From the NCBI RefSeq assembly GCF_001655615.1, contig NZ_CP011567.1, forward strand, positions 124,001 to 188,000: a DNA stretch of 64,000 nt, read 5' to 3'. Shown in pieces: positions 40,906 to 50,400 of the stretch (its first letter is position 1; each line of letters begins with the position of its first letter). Under the pieces are notes generated by a model, which was not told the DNA's origin, did no database searches, and saw nothing but the letters and a program-made list of their open reading frames with translations. The translations under genes were made by a program, and so were the position numbers. This stretch comes from Pseudomonas sp. GR 6-02. Its GTDB lineage: Bacteria; Pseudomonadota; Gammaproteobacteria; Pseudomonadales; Pseudomonadaceae.

Positions 40906-43002
40906 ATGAGCCTGCCGAGCCTGCGGGCAGACCTGCAATTGTCGACGGCGGCGCCGGCCCTCGACGGGTCACCATGCTGGACCCTGGCCGACCCGGTGCG
41001 TGGACGTTATTTCAAACTCGGCGCGGCGGCGATGCGCTTGCTGCGTCATTGGTCCCTGGGTGATCCCGAGCAGGTGCTGCGTGCCGCCAACCGCGAGCCA
41101 GGGCTGCCGCTGGACGGCGCGGCGCTTGAGCAATTGCTGGAATTTTTGCGCGGCCACGACCTGATCAGCGCCCTTGACCCATCGCAGCGCGCCAGTTACA
41201 GCCTGAAGGCCGCGGCTCAGCGCCAGAGCCTGTGGAAAATCCTGCTGCATCAATACCTGTTTTTCCGGATTCCGCTGTGGCGTCCGGACGCCTTTCTCAA
41301 TCGCGTCTGGCCGTGGCTGGAGCGTTTCGGCCCGCGCGCATTGCGCTACGGATTGCCCGCGACGCTGGGGCTCGGGGTGTTTCTGGTGTCGCGGGACTGG
41401 CAGCGATTCATCGCCACCTTTCCGCACCTGTTCAGCCTCGGTGGCGCGCTGGCGTTCGCGGTGGCGTTGTTTTTCGCCAAGCTGTGCCACGAATTCGGCC
41501 ACGCCTTCATGGCCAAGCGCGCCGGTTGTCGGGTGCAGAGCATGGGCGTGGCGTTCATGGTGCTGCTGCCGATGTTCTACACGGACGTCAGCGACGCCTG
41601 GCGGGTCAACGATAGACGTGCGCGTTTGCTGATCGGCGCCGGCGGGGTGCTGGCGGAACTGGTGCTGGCCTGTATCGCGCTGCTCGCCTGGTCACTGCTG
41701 CCCGATGGCCCCGGGCGCACGGCGGCGTTCATGCTCGCCAGTGCGACCTGGATTACTACGCTGGTGATCAACCTCAACCCGTTCATGCGTTTCGACGGCT
41801 ACTTCTTGCTCAGCGACTTCTGGGAAGTGGACAACCTTCAGGGACGTGCCTTTGCCTTGTGTCGCTGGCGATTGCGCGAGTTCCTGTTCGGCTACGCTGC
41901 CCCGGCGCCGGAGCCGTGGGCGCCGAGGATGCAGCGGCGGTTGTTGATCTGGGGATACGGCTCGTGGCTATGGCGCGCGGCGTTGTTTTTCGGGATTGCG
42001 CTGGCGGTTTATCACCTGTTCTTCAAGGTATTGGGGATCTTCCTGATGCTGGTGGAGCTGGTGTGGTTCATCTTCCTGCCGATCCTGAGCGAGTGGCGGC
42101 AATGGTGGAGTCGTCGCGAACAGGCGCATACGCCTCGGGTACTGCTCAGCAGCCTGACATTGCTCGGGCTGTTGTTGCTGCTGGCGCTGCCGTGGCGCAG
42201 CGCGGTGGAGCTGCCGACGATGCTGGAGGCGGGACACACCAGCGCCTTGCACGCGCCGGTGGCGGCGCGGGTAAAAACGGTGAATGTGCATGACGGCCAG
42301 GTTGTCGCCCAGGGCGAGGTGCTGATCGAGCTGGAATCACCGGACCTGGACTCACGCCAGGCCATCGTCCGCCGCGAGATCCAGATTCAGCAGTTGCAGA
42401 TGCGTCGTCAGGCCAGCCGTAGCGAAACCGCGGCCGACGCCGGAATCGTCCAGCAGCGCCTGGCGGAAGCGGTGGCTGAATACCGCGGCCTGGTCGCCCA
42501 GCGGGAGCGACTGCTATTGCGCGCGCCCCACGCCGGCAAGGTGCGCGACCTGTTGCCGCAGTTAACGGTCGGTCGCTGGCTTTCGACTAAAGATCCTTTG
42601 GCTCGGGTGGTCGAAGACGGCGCGCGGTTGCGCGGTTATCTGGCTGAAGCCGAGCTCTGGCGTGTTGCTTCGGGTGCTCGCGGGCGGTTCATCGCCGATG
42701 ACCCGATGCACCCGGCGATTGCCGTGCAATTAAGCGAAATCGATACCAACGGCGCGGCCTATGTCGATCAAGAGGCGCTGACTTCCGATCGTCACGGGCC
42801 GATTGCCGTACGCCGGGATGAGCATCAGCGCGCCGAGCCGGTGCAGGCGCAGTATGGCGCGCGGTTGAGCGTCCTCGAAGAGACGCCGACGCCGGTGCAA
42901 CCTTTGCGCGGCATTGTGGTGTTGCAGGGCAGCGGCGAATCGTTGTTGGGCGTTGCCTGGCGGCGCATGGCAGCCCTGGGGGTCAGGGAAAGCGGTTTCT
43001 AG
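40906..43002 (+). CDS. M50 (site-2) metalloprotease fused to HlyD adaptor, PqqD-like N-terminus
   Basis: This is a 698-residue fusion. Residues ~20-95 resemble a PqqD/RiPP-recognition winged helix (WTLADPVRGRYFKLGAAAMRLL ... LEFLRGHDLIS). A polytopic M50 domain follows, with H195-E-F-G-H199 in a TM helix and the second zinc site NPFMRFDGY (Asp297). About 6-8 TM helices end near 440. The C-terminal half (about 440-690) is HlyD-like, with a lipoyl motif (VAARVKTVNVHDGQVVAQGE) and coiled coil. M50 proteases cut within or beside the membrane. Fusion to an adaptor suggests that peptide cleavage is tied to export. The gene is tightly coupled to two adaptor genes, with no ATPase present. Confidence 0.85.
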   Translation: MSLPSLRADLQLSTAAPALDGSPCWTLADPVRGRYFKLGAAAMRLLRHWSLGDPEQVLRAANREPGLPLDGAALEQLLEFLRGHDLISALDPSQRASYSLKAAAQRQSLWKILLHQYLFFRIPLWRPDAFLNRVWPWLERFGPRALRYGLPATLGLGVFLVSRDWQRFIATFPHLFSLGGALAFAVALFFAKLCHEFGHAFMAKRAGCRVQSMGVAFMVLLPMFYTDVSDAWRVNDRRARLLIGAGGVLAELVLACIALLAWSLLPDGPGRTAAFMLASATWITTLVINLNPFMRFDGYFLLSDFWEVDNLQGRAFALCRWRLREFLFGYAAPAPEPWAPRMQRRLLIWGYGSWLWRAALFFGIALAVYHLFFKVLGIFLMLVELVWFIFLPILSEWRQWWSRREQAHTPRVLLSSLTLLGLLLLLALPWRSAVELPTMLEAGHTSALHAPVAARVKTVNVHDGQVVAQGEVLIELESPDLDSRQAIVRREIQIQQLQMRRQASRSETAADAGIVQQRLAEAVAEYRGLVAQRERLLLRAPHAGKVRDLLPQLTVGRWLSTKDPLARVVEDGARLRGYLAEAELWRVASGARGRFIADDPMHPAIAVQLSEIDTNGAAYVDQEALTSDRHGPIAVRRDEHQRAEPVQAQYGARLSVLEETPTPVQPLRGIVVLQGSGESLLGVAWRRMAALGVRESGF

Positions 43003-43013
43003 GGAGAACAGCG

Positions 43014-43511
43014 ATGGCGAACAGCGATTCAGTGGCAGCGGACGGTCTGGTGGTCAGGCCTTCGCGCGCCAGCGATGGACCTTTTCTGCACAGCCTTTAC
43101 CAGGCGGCGCGGCCGGATCTGCAATGGATCGACGGCGAGCAGGAAGTGGTCCAACAGGTGGTTGCCCAGCAATTCACCGTGCAGGAACAAGGACTGGGGG
43201 AAAACTTTCCCGACGCCATGCATTACGTGATCGAGAAACTCGACACAGCCATCGGCGCGTTGACCACCGACTTCGGTCCCAATGAAATTCGCGTGCTGTA
43301 CCTGGCGTTCATCCCCCAGGCCCGAGGCCGGGGTTACGGGCGGACGGTGCTGCAAGGCGTGCAAAAAGCCGCGCAACAAATCCGCTGCCCTGTGGCGACG
43401 GTGGTCTGGGCCAACAATCCCCATGCGCGCCAGCATTACCTGGCGCTGGGGTTTCAGGTTGAAGAGCGCAACCCGGCGGCGGAGCGGTTGGTGTGGTACC
43501 CGCAGGGTTAA
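43014..43511 (+). CDS. GNAT-family N-acetyltransferase
   Basis: This 165-residue protein has the acetyl-CoA-binding region QARGRGYGRTVLQGVQ (Q/RxxGxG/A type) followed by the VVWANNPHARQHYLALGFQVEERN motif B. GGGAGA lies before the ATG. It is the last gene of the adaptor/M50 operon, 11 bases after the fusion gene, and a hairpin follows. The substrate is unknown. It might acetylate the exported protein or the collar-type proteins encoded next door. Confidence 0.85.
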   Translation: MANSDSVAADGLVVRPSRASDGPFLHSLYQAARPDLQWIDGEQEVVQQVVAQQFTVQEQGLGENFPDAMHYVIEKLDTAIGALTTDFGPNEIRVLYLAFIPQARGRGYGRTVLQGVQKAAQQIRCPVATVVWANNPHARQHYLALGFQVEERNPAAERLVWYPQG

Positions 43512-43528
43512 GAGCAATACAAAAAACC

Positions 43529-43547
43529 GTGGTGAGGGGCTCACCAC
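43529..43547. terminator. hairpin between convergent genes
   Basis: GTGGTGAG and CTCACCAC pair perfectly around GGG. The element lies between the GNAT gene and the convergent DUF6916-like gene. A six-base A-run precedes it, which gives a T-run for the leftward transcript. Confidence 0.65.
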
Positions 43548-43569
43548 ATAAGCCCGCTCCCACAAAGTC

Positions 43570-43881
43570 TCAGTTGAAGGCGATGTAGAAATAACCCACG
43601 TCGGGATCCCGCCCCATGGTCGGTACTCGCGAGACGAAAATATTTTCCACCTGACCCAGTTCCGGCAACTCCAGCGCACACAAGCCATCGACAAAATCGG
43701 TGGGTTGCAGGCTGTTGAGCTCGACGCTGAACGGCATGCGCTCGCTTTTGGGCATCTGTGAATGGGGCGTTTCTTTAAGGGTGTCGATATGGATCGGCAA
43801 TTCACTGCCATCGGGCAGCCGCAGCGTCCCGGTCTTGCCCAGCAGTGCCTGAAAGTGTTGGCTTTGAACCTGTTGCAGCAT
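43570..43881 (-). CDS. small DUF6916-like protein
   Basis: This 103-residue protein begins MLQQVQSQHFQALLGKTG and ends DVGYFYIAFN. Its all-β look and size recall the DUF6916 family that accompanies phage-collar (MDP) proteins. It is 56 bases downstream of the MDP gene on the same strand, so the two are probably co-expressed. It has no signal peptide or enzyme motif. The function is unknown. Confidence 0.7.
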   Translation of the reverse strand: MLQQVQSQHFQALLGKTGTLRLPDGSELPIHIDTLKETPHSQMPKSERMPFSVELNSLQPTDFVDGLCALELPELGQVENIFVSRVPTMGRDPDVGYFYIAFN

Positions 43882-43937
43882 GGCATCCCTCCATCAAGCA
43901 AAAGTGGCCGGGGGATGTGCATCCCCCGGTCAGACCC

Positions 43938-44525
43938 TCAGTTACGTGAAGGGAATAATCCGTTCAGGGCGATGCTGAAGTTGAGCACCAGGAACGGGTT
44001 CATCACCGTCATGGGCAAACCATTGCCGGCGGACGAGATTTCCCCCGTCACCGTGCTGGTGACACCCTTGAGCGGTACAGCCGCAGCACCTTGCTGATCG
44101 GAGTAGATGCTCGCCGAGCCTGGCCCGCCGCCCGAGGCACCGATGTAGGAGTTGGTTGCGGTCGGGTTGGTGACCGGGTTGCTCGCCGGGCTGGCCAGTT
44201 GCAGGGTGGTGGTGGCCGTGAGCCCGGACAGGGCGTGGGTGTGGTTGGGCAGGTTATTGATGGTTGCGGTGACGTTTTCGGTCCCGGAGACCTCGCCGAT
44301 GACACGCGGGGTCAGGCCCAGGCCGTTGCCTTGGGCAATCGGCATGCGGCCCTGCAGGTTGGGCAGCATGAAATTGGTGGTGCCATTGCCTCCATAGTAG
44401 GTTCCCAGCAGTGAGAACAGCGCCTGGTATTGCGAGATCCCCAGCGTCTGGCCATAGCACAGGGCCCAGCCGTTGGGGGCGAAGTTAAAGGCGAAAGGTT
44501 GGATAGTGCCCATGAATACTTCCAT
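43938..44525 (-). CDS. phage tail-collar domain protein (MDP family)
   Basis: This 195-residue protein has the collar-domain signature: GTIQPFAFNFAPNGWALCYGQ, ISQYQALFSLLGTYYGGNG, LPNLQGRMPIAQG, and NNLPNHTHAL further on. It matches the 'microcystin-dependent protein' (MDP) class of bacterial collar proteins, which occur outside prophages. There are no other phage structural genes here. It has no classical signal peptide. GAGGA lies just before the ATG at 44525. The gene is divergent from the glycosyltransferase and convergent with the M50 operon. It may be a substrate or surface partner of the export system nearby. Confidence 0.87.
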   Translation of the reverse strand: MEVFMGTIQPFAFNFAPNGWALCYGQTLGISQYQALFSLLGTYYGGNGTTNFMLPNLQGRMPIAQGNGLGLTPRVIGEVSGTENVTATINNLPNHTHALSGLTATTTLQLASPASNPVTNPTATNSYIGASGGGPGSASIYSDQQGAAAVPLKGVTSTVTGEISSAGNGLPMTVMNPFLVLNFSIALNGLFPSRN

Positions 44526-44800
44526 AGTTCCTCATCCCTCAGGTTAGTGTCTGATATGTCACATCGCAGGCCCGGTTATCCGGGCGGATCGCAGTGATCA
44601 GCCGACTCCGTTCATCTCCGTGGCTGGGTCACGCCACGCCAAAGCGTAGACGCTGATCGGAATGATTGCCGGACGTCGTCCGTCGTAAAGCCAGCATCGA
44701 CGACGGGCCTGAGCCTGTCCTACAGTGCTTGAGAAAATTGCGTATTCACTGGTCGAAGTTCATTAGGTCGAGGCACATCAGGTTGAAACAAGGGGAGGCA
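44526..44800. promoter_or_regulatory. divergent control region, MDP gene / glycosyltransferase
   Basis: This 275-base spacer separates a leftward and a rightward transcript. It contains a GCCCGG-TTAT-CCGGGC hairpin (44570-44585). I see no gene or clear consensus promoter. Confidence 0.4.
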
Positions 44801-46372
44801 ATGGAGGCGCGCAGAGAAACACCGCTGGGTGACACTCAGGATCCGCACGCGACACCGGGCTCATGGGCGGCTGCCCGTCGCTTATTGCGGTGGGCGCGGG
44901 AGCACTGGCTGCTGCCGATCCTGGCATTGGCTGCGCTGGTGCGTTTTTACGACCTGACGGCGGCGGCGATCTGGGGTGACGAAGGGTCCAGCCTGTTGTT
45001 GAGCCAGTACTCTCTGGCCGGGATCTGGGAACATGCAGCCCATGATGTGCATCCGCCGCTGTATTTCATACTGCTGCACGGCTGGATCGGGCTGTTCGGC
45101 GACGGCATTTTTTCGATTCGTTGCCTGAGCGCGCTGCCGGGGATTGCCACGGTCGGGCTCGGTGTCTGGCTGGTGGACCTGCTCGCGACCCGCCGCGCCG
45201 CGTTGCTGGCCGGGGTTCTGCTGGCGCTGTTGCCCACGGCGGTGCGGTATAGCCAGGAAGTGCGGATGTATTCGCTGTTGGGGATGTGGCTGATCGGCGC
45301 CACGATCGCCCTGGTGTACTGGATAAAACGGCCACAACGCACGCGCTATCTGGTGATCTACACCCTGCTGATGACAGCGGCGTTCTACACCCATTACTTC
45401 ACCGCGCTGTGCGTGCTGTGTCACTGGTTGTATCTGGGCCTGATCCGTGTGCAGCCAGGGTACCGACTGCGACACATTCAGCGCTCGGGCTGGTGGCTGG
45501 CCAATGTGGCCATCGTGCTGTTGTACTTGCCGTGGGTGCCCAGCCTGATCGATCTGATCCAGCACTTGGATCTGCTCAAGGCCAATGGTGATGTGGGATG
45601 GGAGCCCCCCGTCATGCTCGACTCATTGCCGTCGATGATCTGGTCGCTCCTGATCCAGGACGATGGCGAGAACCTGCCCACGCTGATTTTTATCGCGCTG
45701 CCACTGGCATTGGTGGCCCTGGCGGGCGTGGCGCTGGCCCGCGACCGCAGTGTGTTCCGTGGCAGTGTGCTGGCGGTGATCTACACCGCGGTCCCGTTAT
45801 TGCTGGTGTTTGCGGTGTCGTTCATCTCGCCGGTGTTCATCGAGCGTTACCTGACCGCTTACGCCTTGGGTCTGCCGATGGTTGTCGCGCTGGCCGTCGA
45901 TCGCTTGTACGCAGACTTCAAGGTCTTGGCACTGGCCGTGCTGCTGCTGTTTACCGGTGTCGAGCTGGTGGGGGTGAAGAACAATGCCACGGTGGATACT
46001 GAGGATCAGATCAGCGTCATGGCCAAACACGTGAACCAGCACTTCATGCCCGGCGACCGAATCGTCACCAGTGACATGCTCTGGTACCTGAGTTACGTCT
46101 ATTACAACCAGACCAACGCCAAACCGATGCTGTACACGCCACCATTGGCCGATGGCCGGTCGAGCCGGCCGAACGCCTACGGTTTCGGTACGCTGGTGAC
46201 CAATGACATCTACCTGGATAGCCTCGATGCCTTGCCCAAAGGCACTGGTCGGGTATGGCTGGTCGGTACCCTCGAGGGGGCGGACGAGTTCGCTCCATTG
46301 CCCGCGGGCTGGCAACGCGTCGACGAAGCCCGGGGAGGAGGCGCCGTGGCACGCTTGTATGTGCTGAAGTAA
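44801..46372 (+). CDS. GT-C family membrane glycosyltransferase (PMT/ArnT-like)
   Basis: This integral membrane protein of about 523 residues has some 11 TM helices. The GT-C motif WGDEGSSLL (Asp60-Glu61) lies in the first periplasmic loop, and HPPLYF near residue 85 is typical of the PMT/ArnT-like superfamily. Such enzymes move a sugar from a lipid carrier to a protein or lipid in the periplasm. AGGGGAGG lies just upstream of the ATG at 44801. It is the first gene of a rightward series leading to sulfotransferases and a giant adhesin, so glycosylation of the adhesin or of a surface polymer is a reasonable guess. Confidence 0.83.
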   Translation: MEARRETPLGDTQDPHATPGSWAAARRLLRWAREHWLLPILALAALVRFYDLTAAAIWGDEGSSLLLSQYSLAGIWEHAAHDVHPPLYFILLHGWIGLFGDGIFSIRCLSALPGIATVGLGVWLVDLLATRRAALLAGVLLALLPTAVRYSQEVRMYSLLGMWLIGATIALVYWIKRPQRTRYLVIYTLLMTAAFYTHYFTALCVLCHWLYLGLIRVQPGYRLRHIQRSGWWLANVAIVLLYLPWVPSLIDLIQHLDLLKANGDVGWEPPVMLDSLPSMIWSLLIQDDGENLPTLIFIALPLALVALAGVALARDRSVFRGSVLAVIYTAVPLLLVFAVSFISPVFIERYLTAYALGLPMVVALAVDRLYADFKVLALAVLLLFTGVELVGVKNNATVDTEDQISVMAKHVNQHFMPGDRIVTSDMLWYLSYVYYNQTNAKPMLYTPPLADGRSSRPNAYGFGTLVTNDIYLDSLDALPKGTGRVWLVGTLEGADEFAPLPAGWQRVDEARGGGAVARLYVLK

Positions 46373-46449
46373 TCCGTGGTTTCAGGGCTTAAACGATTCA
46401 ACTTTTAAACGGTTATATAAATTGCGTTTTCCAGTCGATTTAGCTCCAA

Positions 46450-46461
46450 TTTGATATCAAA
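46450..46461. promoter_or_regulatory. palindrome upstream of the adhesin operon
   Basis: TTTGATATCAAA is a perfect 12-bp palindrome in the 151-base AT-rich gap before the sulfotransferase-adhesin operon. It may be an operator or part of a promoter. Confidence 0.35.
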
Positions 46462-46523
46462 ACACCACTAGCTGTAAGGCCATTCCTGGTCTACGCTCCG
46501 TCGTACAAAGGACTGAATGACGG

Positions 46524-47369
46524 GTGAATGGATTGCAGCAGTTCCACTTTATCTCCGGCTTGCCGCGCTCGGGCTCGACCCTGCTTTCTGCCATTCTTTT
46601 GCAGAATCCGCGTTTCCATGCCGGCATGACCAGCCCCGTGGGCGCACTCTTTTCCGGCGTTCTGGAGCAATGCAGCGCCGGCAGCGAATTCGGCGCGGTG
46701 ATCGACACCGACCTGCGTCGCCGCCTGTTGCGTGGCCTGTTCGATTCTTACTACGCCGACAAGGCCGACAAACCGGTGGTGTTCGACACCAACCGCTTGT
46801 GGAGTTCGCGCCTGCCGGCGATCAGCGATCTGTTCCCTCAAGCCAAGATCATTGCCTGTGTGCGCAATGTCGCCTGGGTCATGGACAGCATCGAGCGCCT
46901 GTACCGCGCCAATCCCTTCGAAAACACCAAGCTGTTCGGCGATGCGGTTGAGCGCAACACGGTCTACAGCCGCTGCGAAACCCTGGCCCAACGCAATCGG
47001 TTGGTGGGGTTTTCCTGGGCCGCCCTCAAGGAAGCCTATTACGGCGAACACGCCGACTCACTGCTGATCATCGATTACGACCTGCTGAGCCAGGCGCCAG
47101 AGCGGGTGATGCGGCTGGTTTACGACTTCATCGGTGAACCCTGGTTCGAACATGATTTCGATCATTTGGCCTACGACGCGCCGGAATTCGACCAAGCCCT
47201 TGGCCTCTCGGGGCTGCACAAGGTGAAGGCCAAGGTTCAATTGCAGTCCAGGCGCACGATCCTGCCGCCGGATTTGTTCAAGCAATACGCCGAGTTGTCC
47301 TTTTGGCTCGATGGCTCAGCCAGCGCCGCCAATGTCATTCGTATGAAAGCCGACGCCGCGATCAGTTGA
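46524..47369 (+). CDS. sulfotransferase family protein
   Basis: This 281-residue cytoplasmic protein has the PAPS 5'-phosphosulfate loop at residues 10-20 (ISGLPRSGSTL) and the 3'-phosphate segment IIACVRNVAWVMDSI. The later LIIDYDLLSQAPERVMRLVYDFIGEPW matches the family pattern VxYExL..dP. It transfers sulfate from PAPS to a hydroxyl or amine on a protein, sugar or lipid. The start is a GTG at 46524. It sits 50 bases before the giant adhesin and shares an operon with an APS-kinase-like protein and a second sulfotransferase, which strongly suggests sulfation of something linked to the adhesin. Confidence 0.87.
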   Translation: MNGLQQFHFISGLPRSGSTLLSAILLQNPRFHAGMTSPVGALFSGVLEQCSAGSEFGAVIDTDLRRRLLRGLFDSYYADKADKPVVFDTNRLWSSRLPAISDLFPQAKIIACVRNVAWVMDSIERLYRANPFENTKLFGDAVERNTVYSRCETLAQRNRLVGFSWAALKEAYYGEHADSLLIIDYDLLSQAPERVMRLVYDFIGEPWFEHDFDHLAYDAPEFDQALGLSGLHKVKAKVQLQSRRTILPPDLFKQYAELSFWLDGSASAANVIRMKADAAIS

Positions 47370-47419
47370 TCGCGGCGTTTTCATTGGTCTGTCAAAAAGT
47401 TCGAGTCCGGGTGAGCAGC

Positions 47420-50400
47420 ATGTGGTGGAGCAAAGGCAAGTCGCGGGTTACCGAAGGCGCACGAGCGCTGGCCACGCCAATGATCATGTCCCTGGAGCCG
47501 CGCATGCTGTTCGACGGCGCGGTGGCCGCCACAGTGGCCGATACTGCCCAGGCTGACACCCATACCACGGCCGACGCGGTCAAGGCACCGACTGCCGACA
47601 AGTCGGTCGCCAGCAAGGACACCCACGGCCAGGCCGATGCCACGCCAACCCCGACACCTGTCGCGGTGCCAGGGCAAAGCGTGGTGTTCGTCGATTCGCG
47701 GGTCAAGGACGCCAACAGCCTGCTTAAAGGCGTCGCGCCGGGCACTCAGGTGGTTCAGCTGGACGCGAGCAAGGACGGCTTGCAGCAGATTGCCGACTAC
47801 CTCGATACCCATCAGGGCATCAGTTCGGTGCAGATCATCGCCCACGGCAACGCAGGCGATCTGTGGCTGGGTAATAGTTATCTGTCGGCCGATAACGTCG
47901 CGGCCCGCAGCGCCGTGCTGGCGGAAATCGGCAAGGACATGAACGTCGGCGGCGACATCTTGATCTACGGCTGCTACACCGCCGAAGGCGAGCGCGGCTT
48001 GAGTTTCGTCGACTCGCTGGCGCAACTGACCGGCCGTGATATCGCCGCTTCCAGCAACCGCACCGGGGTCGGTGGCGACTGGAATCTGGAAATTGCCACC
48101 GGCAACATCGAAAGCGCCAACGTGCTCTCGACCACGGCCATGAGCGAGTATCAGTGGGGCCTGGCCACCTGGACCGCCACCAACAACGCCAACACGGGCG
48201 TCGGCTCGCTGCGTGCCGCCCTCGCCTCGGCGCAGAACGGCGATATCGTCACATTCAGCACCGGCATGACGGTGCAGTTGACCTCCGAATTGCTGATCAA
48301 CAAGAACGTCTACGTTGATGGCGACTTGAACAACGACGGTGTGGCAGATGTGACTCTTGATGGTCAGTACAAGACCCGAGTGGTTGAAGTGGCGTCTGGC
48401 AGTACTGTGACGCTCGATGGCCTGGTGATCACCCGTGGCCTGGTGGCGGGCAACGGTGGCAACGGTGGCTACGGCGCCACGGGCGCAATGGCCGGGGGGA
48501 TTTTCAACGCCGGGAACCTGACCCTGAAAAACGTTACCGTGACCTCCAACGCCGCTTCCGGTGGTGGTGGCGGCGGCGGTGTCACGGGCGCTTTTTACGG
48601 CGGTGGCGGCGGCGGTGGTGGCGGTTTGGGCGGCCAGGGCGGCGGGCACGGCGGTTCGGCAGGGCCGGGCACCGGCACATTGGGCGGCCAGGCGGGCAGC
48701 GGCGGTGTCGGTGGTTATGGCGGCGGTTATGACGCCACCCACATGGGCGGTCGCGGTGGTTCCACCACTGGCGGTGCTGGCGGGGTGGGCGTTTCCTATT
48801 ACAGCAACGGCGGTAACGGTGCGACGGCCACCAATGGCACGATTTCCATTGGCGGTGGCGGCGGCGGGGCCGGTTGGGACAAGGTAGGTGGTGCTGGCGG
48901 CAACGCGGTAGGCGGGATCTACAACGCCAGCAGCGGCACCATAACCGTCATCGGCACGTCGACCATCAGCAACAACATCGGCGCCGGTGGCGGTGGTGGC
49001 GGTGGTGGTGGCCAAGGCAGCAATGCCAGTAATGGCGGCATTGGCGGCCGGGGCGTCGGTGCGATCTGGAACAAAGGCACGCTACTGATCACGGCTGCCA
49101 ACTTCGCGGCCCTGGCCGGTAATGCCGCAGCCAGTGGTGCAGGCGGTACCGCGCAGGGCGGAGGTTCAACCGGCACCTCGCCGACCTCTTTCTCGACTAT
49201 CTACAACGACGGTGGCGTACTCAACACCGCGTATTCGCCACCGCCGACCGCGACCATTGTGGTCGCCGACACCACACTGAGCATCGGCGAAACGTCCTTG
49301 GTGACGATCACCTTTTCCGAGGCCGTGACCGGTTTCACCAACGCGGACCTGACTATCCCCAACGGCACCCTGAGCGCCGTCAGCAGCAGCGATGGCGGCA
49401 TCACCTGGACGGCAACGTTCACCCCGTCCGCCAGTATTTCCGATACGACCAACGTCATCACCCTGGACAACACCGGCGTGATAAACGGCCTGGGCACCGC
49501 CGGCGTCGGCACCACCAACTCCAATAACTACACGGTCGACACCGTACGCCCGACCGCGACCATCGTGGTGGCGGACAATGCGCTGAAAGTCGGCGAAACC
49601 TCGCTGGTGACCATCACCTTCAATGAAGCGGTCACCGGTCTCACCAACGCGGACCTGACGATTGCCAACGGTACGCTCACGGCGGTGAGCAGCAGCGATG
49701 GCGGCATCACCTGGACGGGAACCTTCACCCCAACCGCCAGCATCACCGATACGACCAACCTGATCACTCTGGACAACACCGGAGTCAGCGACCTGGCGGG
49801 CAACGCCGGTAGCGGCACCACCGACTCCAACAACTACGCCATCGATACGGTACGCCCGACCGCCACGATTGTGGTGGCCGATACAACGCTGACCGCGAGT
49901 GAAACCTCGCTGGTGACCATTACGTTCAGCGAAGCGGTGAGTGGTTTCACCAACGCCGACCTGACCATCGCCAACGGCACGCTGAGCGCGGTGAGCAGCA
50001 GCGATGGCGGCATCACCTGGACCGCGACCTTCACGCCGTCGGCCAGCGTCAATGACACCACCAACCTGATCACCCTGAACAATACCGGGGTCAGTGATCT
50101 GGCGGGCAACACCGGCAGCGGCACCACCAATTCGAACAACTACATGATCGACACCGTCCCGCCGACCGCGACCATCGTGGTCGCCGACAACGCACTGAAA
50201 ATCGGCGAAACCTCACTGGTGACCATCACCTTCGATCAGGCCGTGAGCGGTTTCACCAACGCGGACCTGAGCATCGCCAACGGTACACTCACGGCGGTGA
50301 GCAGCAGCGACGGCGGCATTACCTGGACGGCGACCTTCACCCCGACCGCCAGCATCACCGACGCGACCAACCTGATCACCCTGGACAACTCTGGCGTGCA

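Noticed and set aside
43938..44525. Possible prophage remnant because of a tail-collar protein
   Set aside because: No other phage structural, integrase or lysis genes nearby; the collar protein belongs to the non-prophage MDP class.
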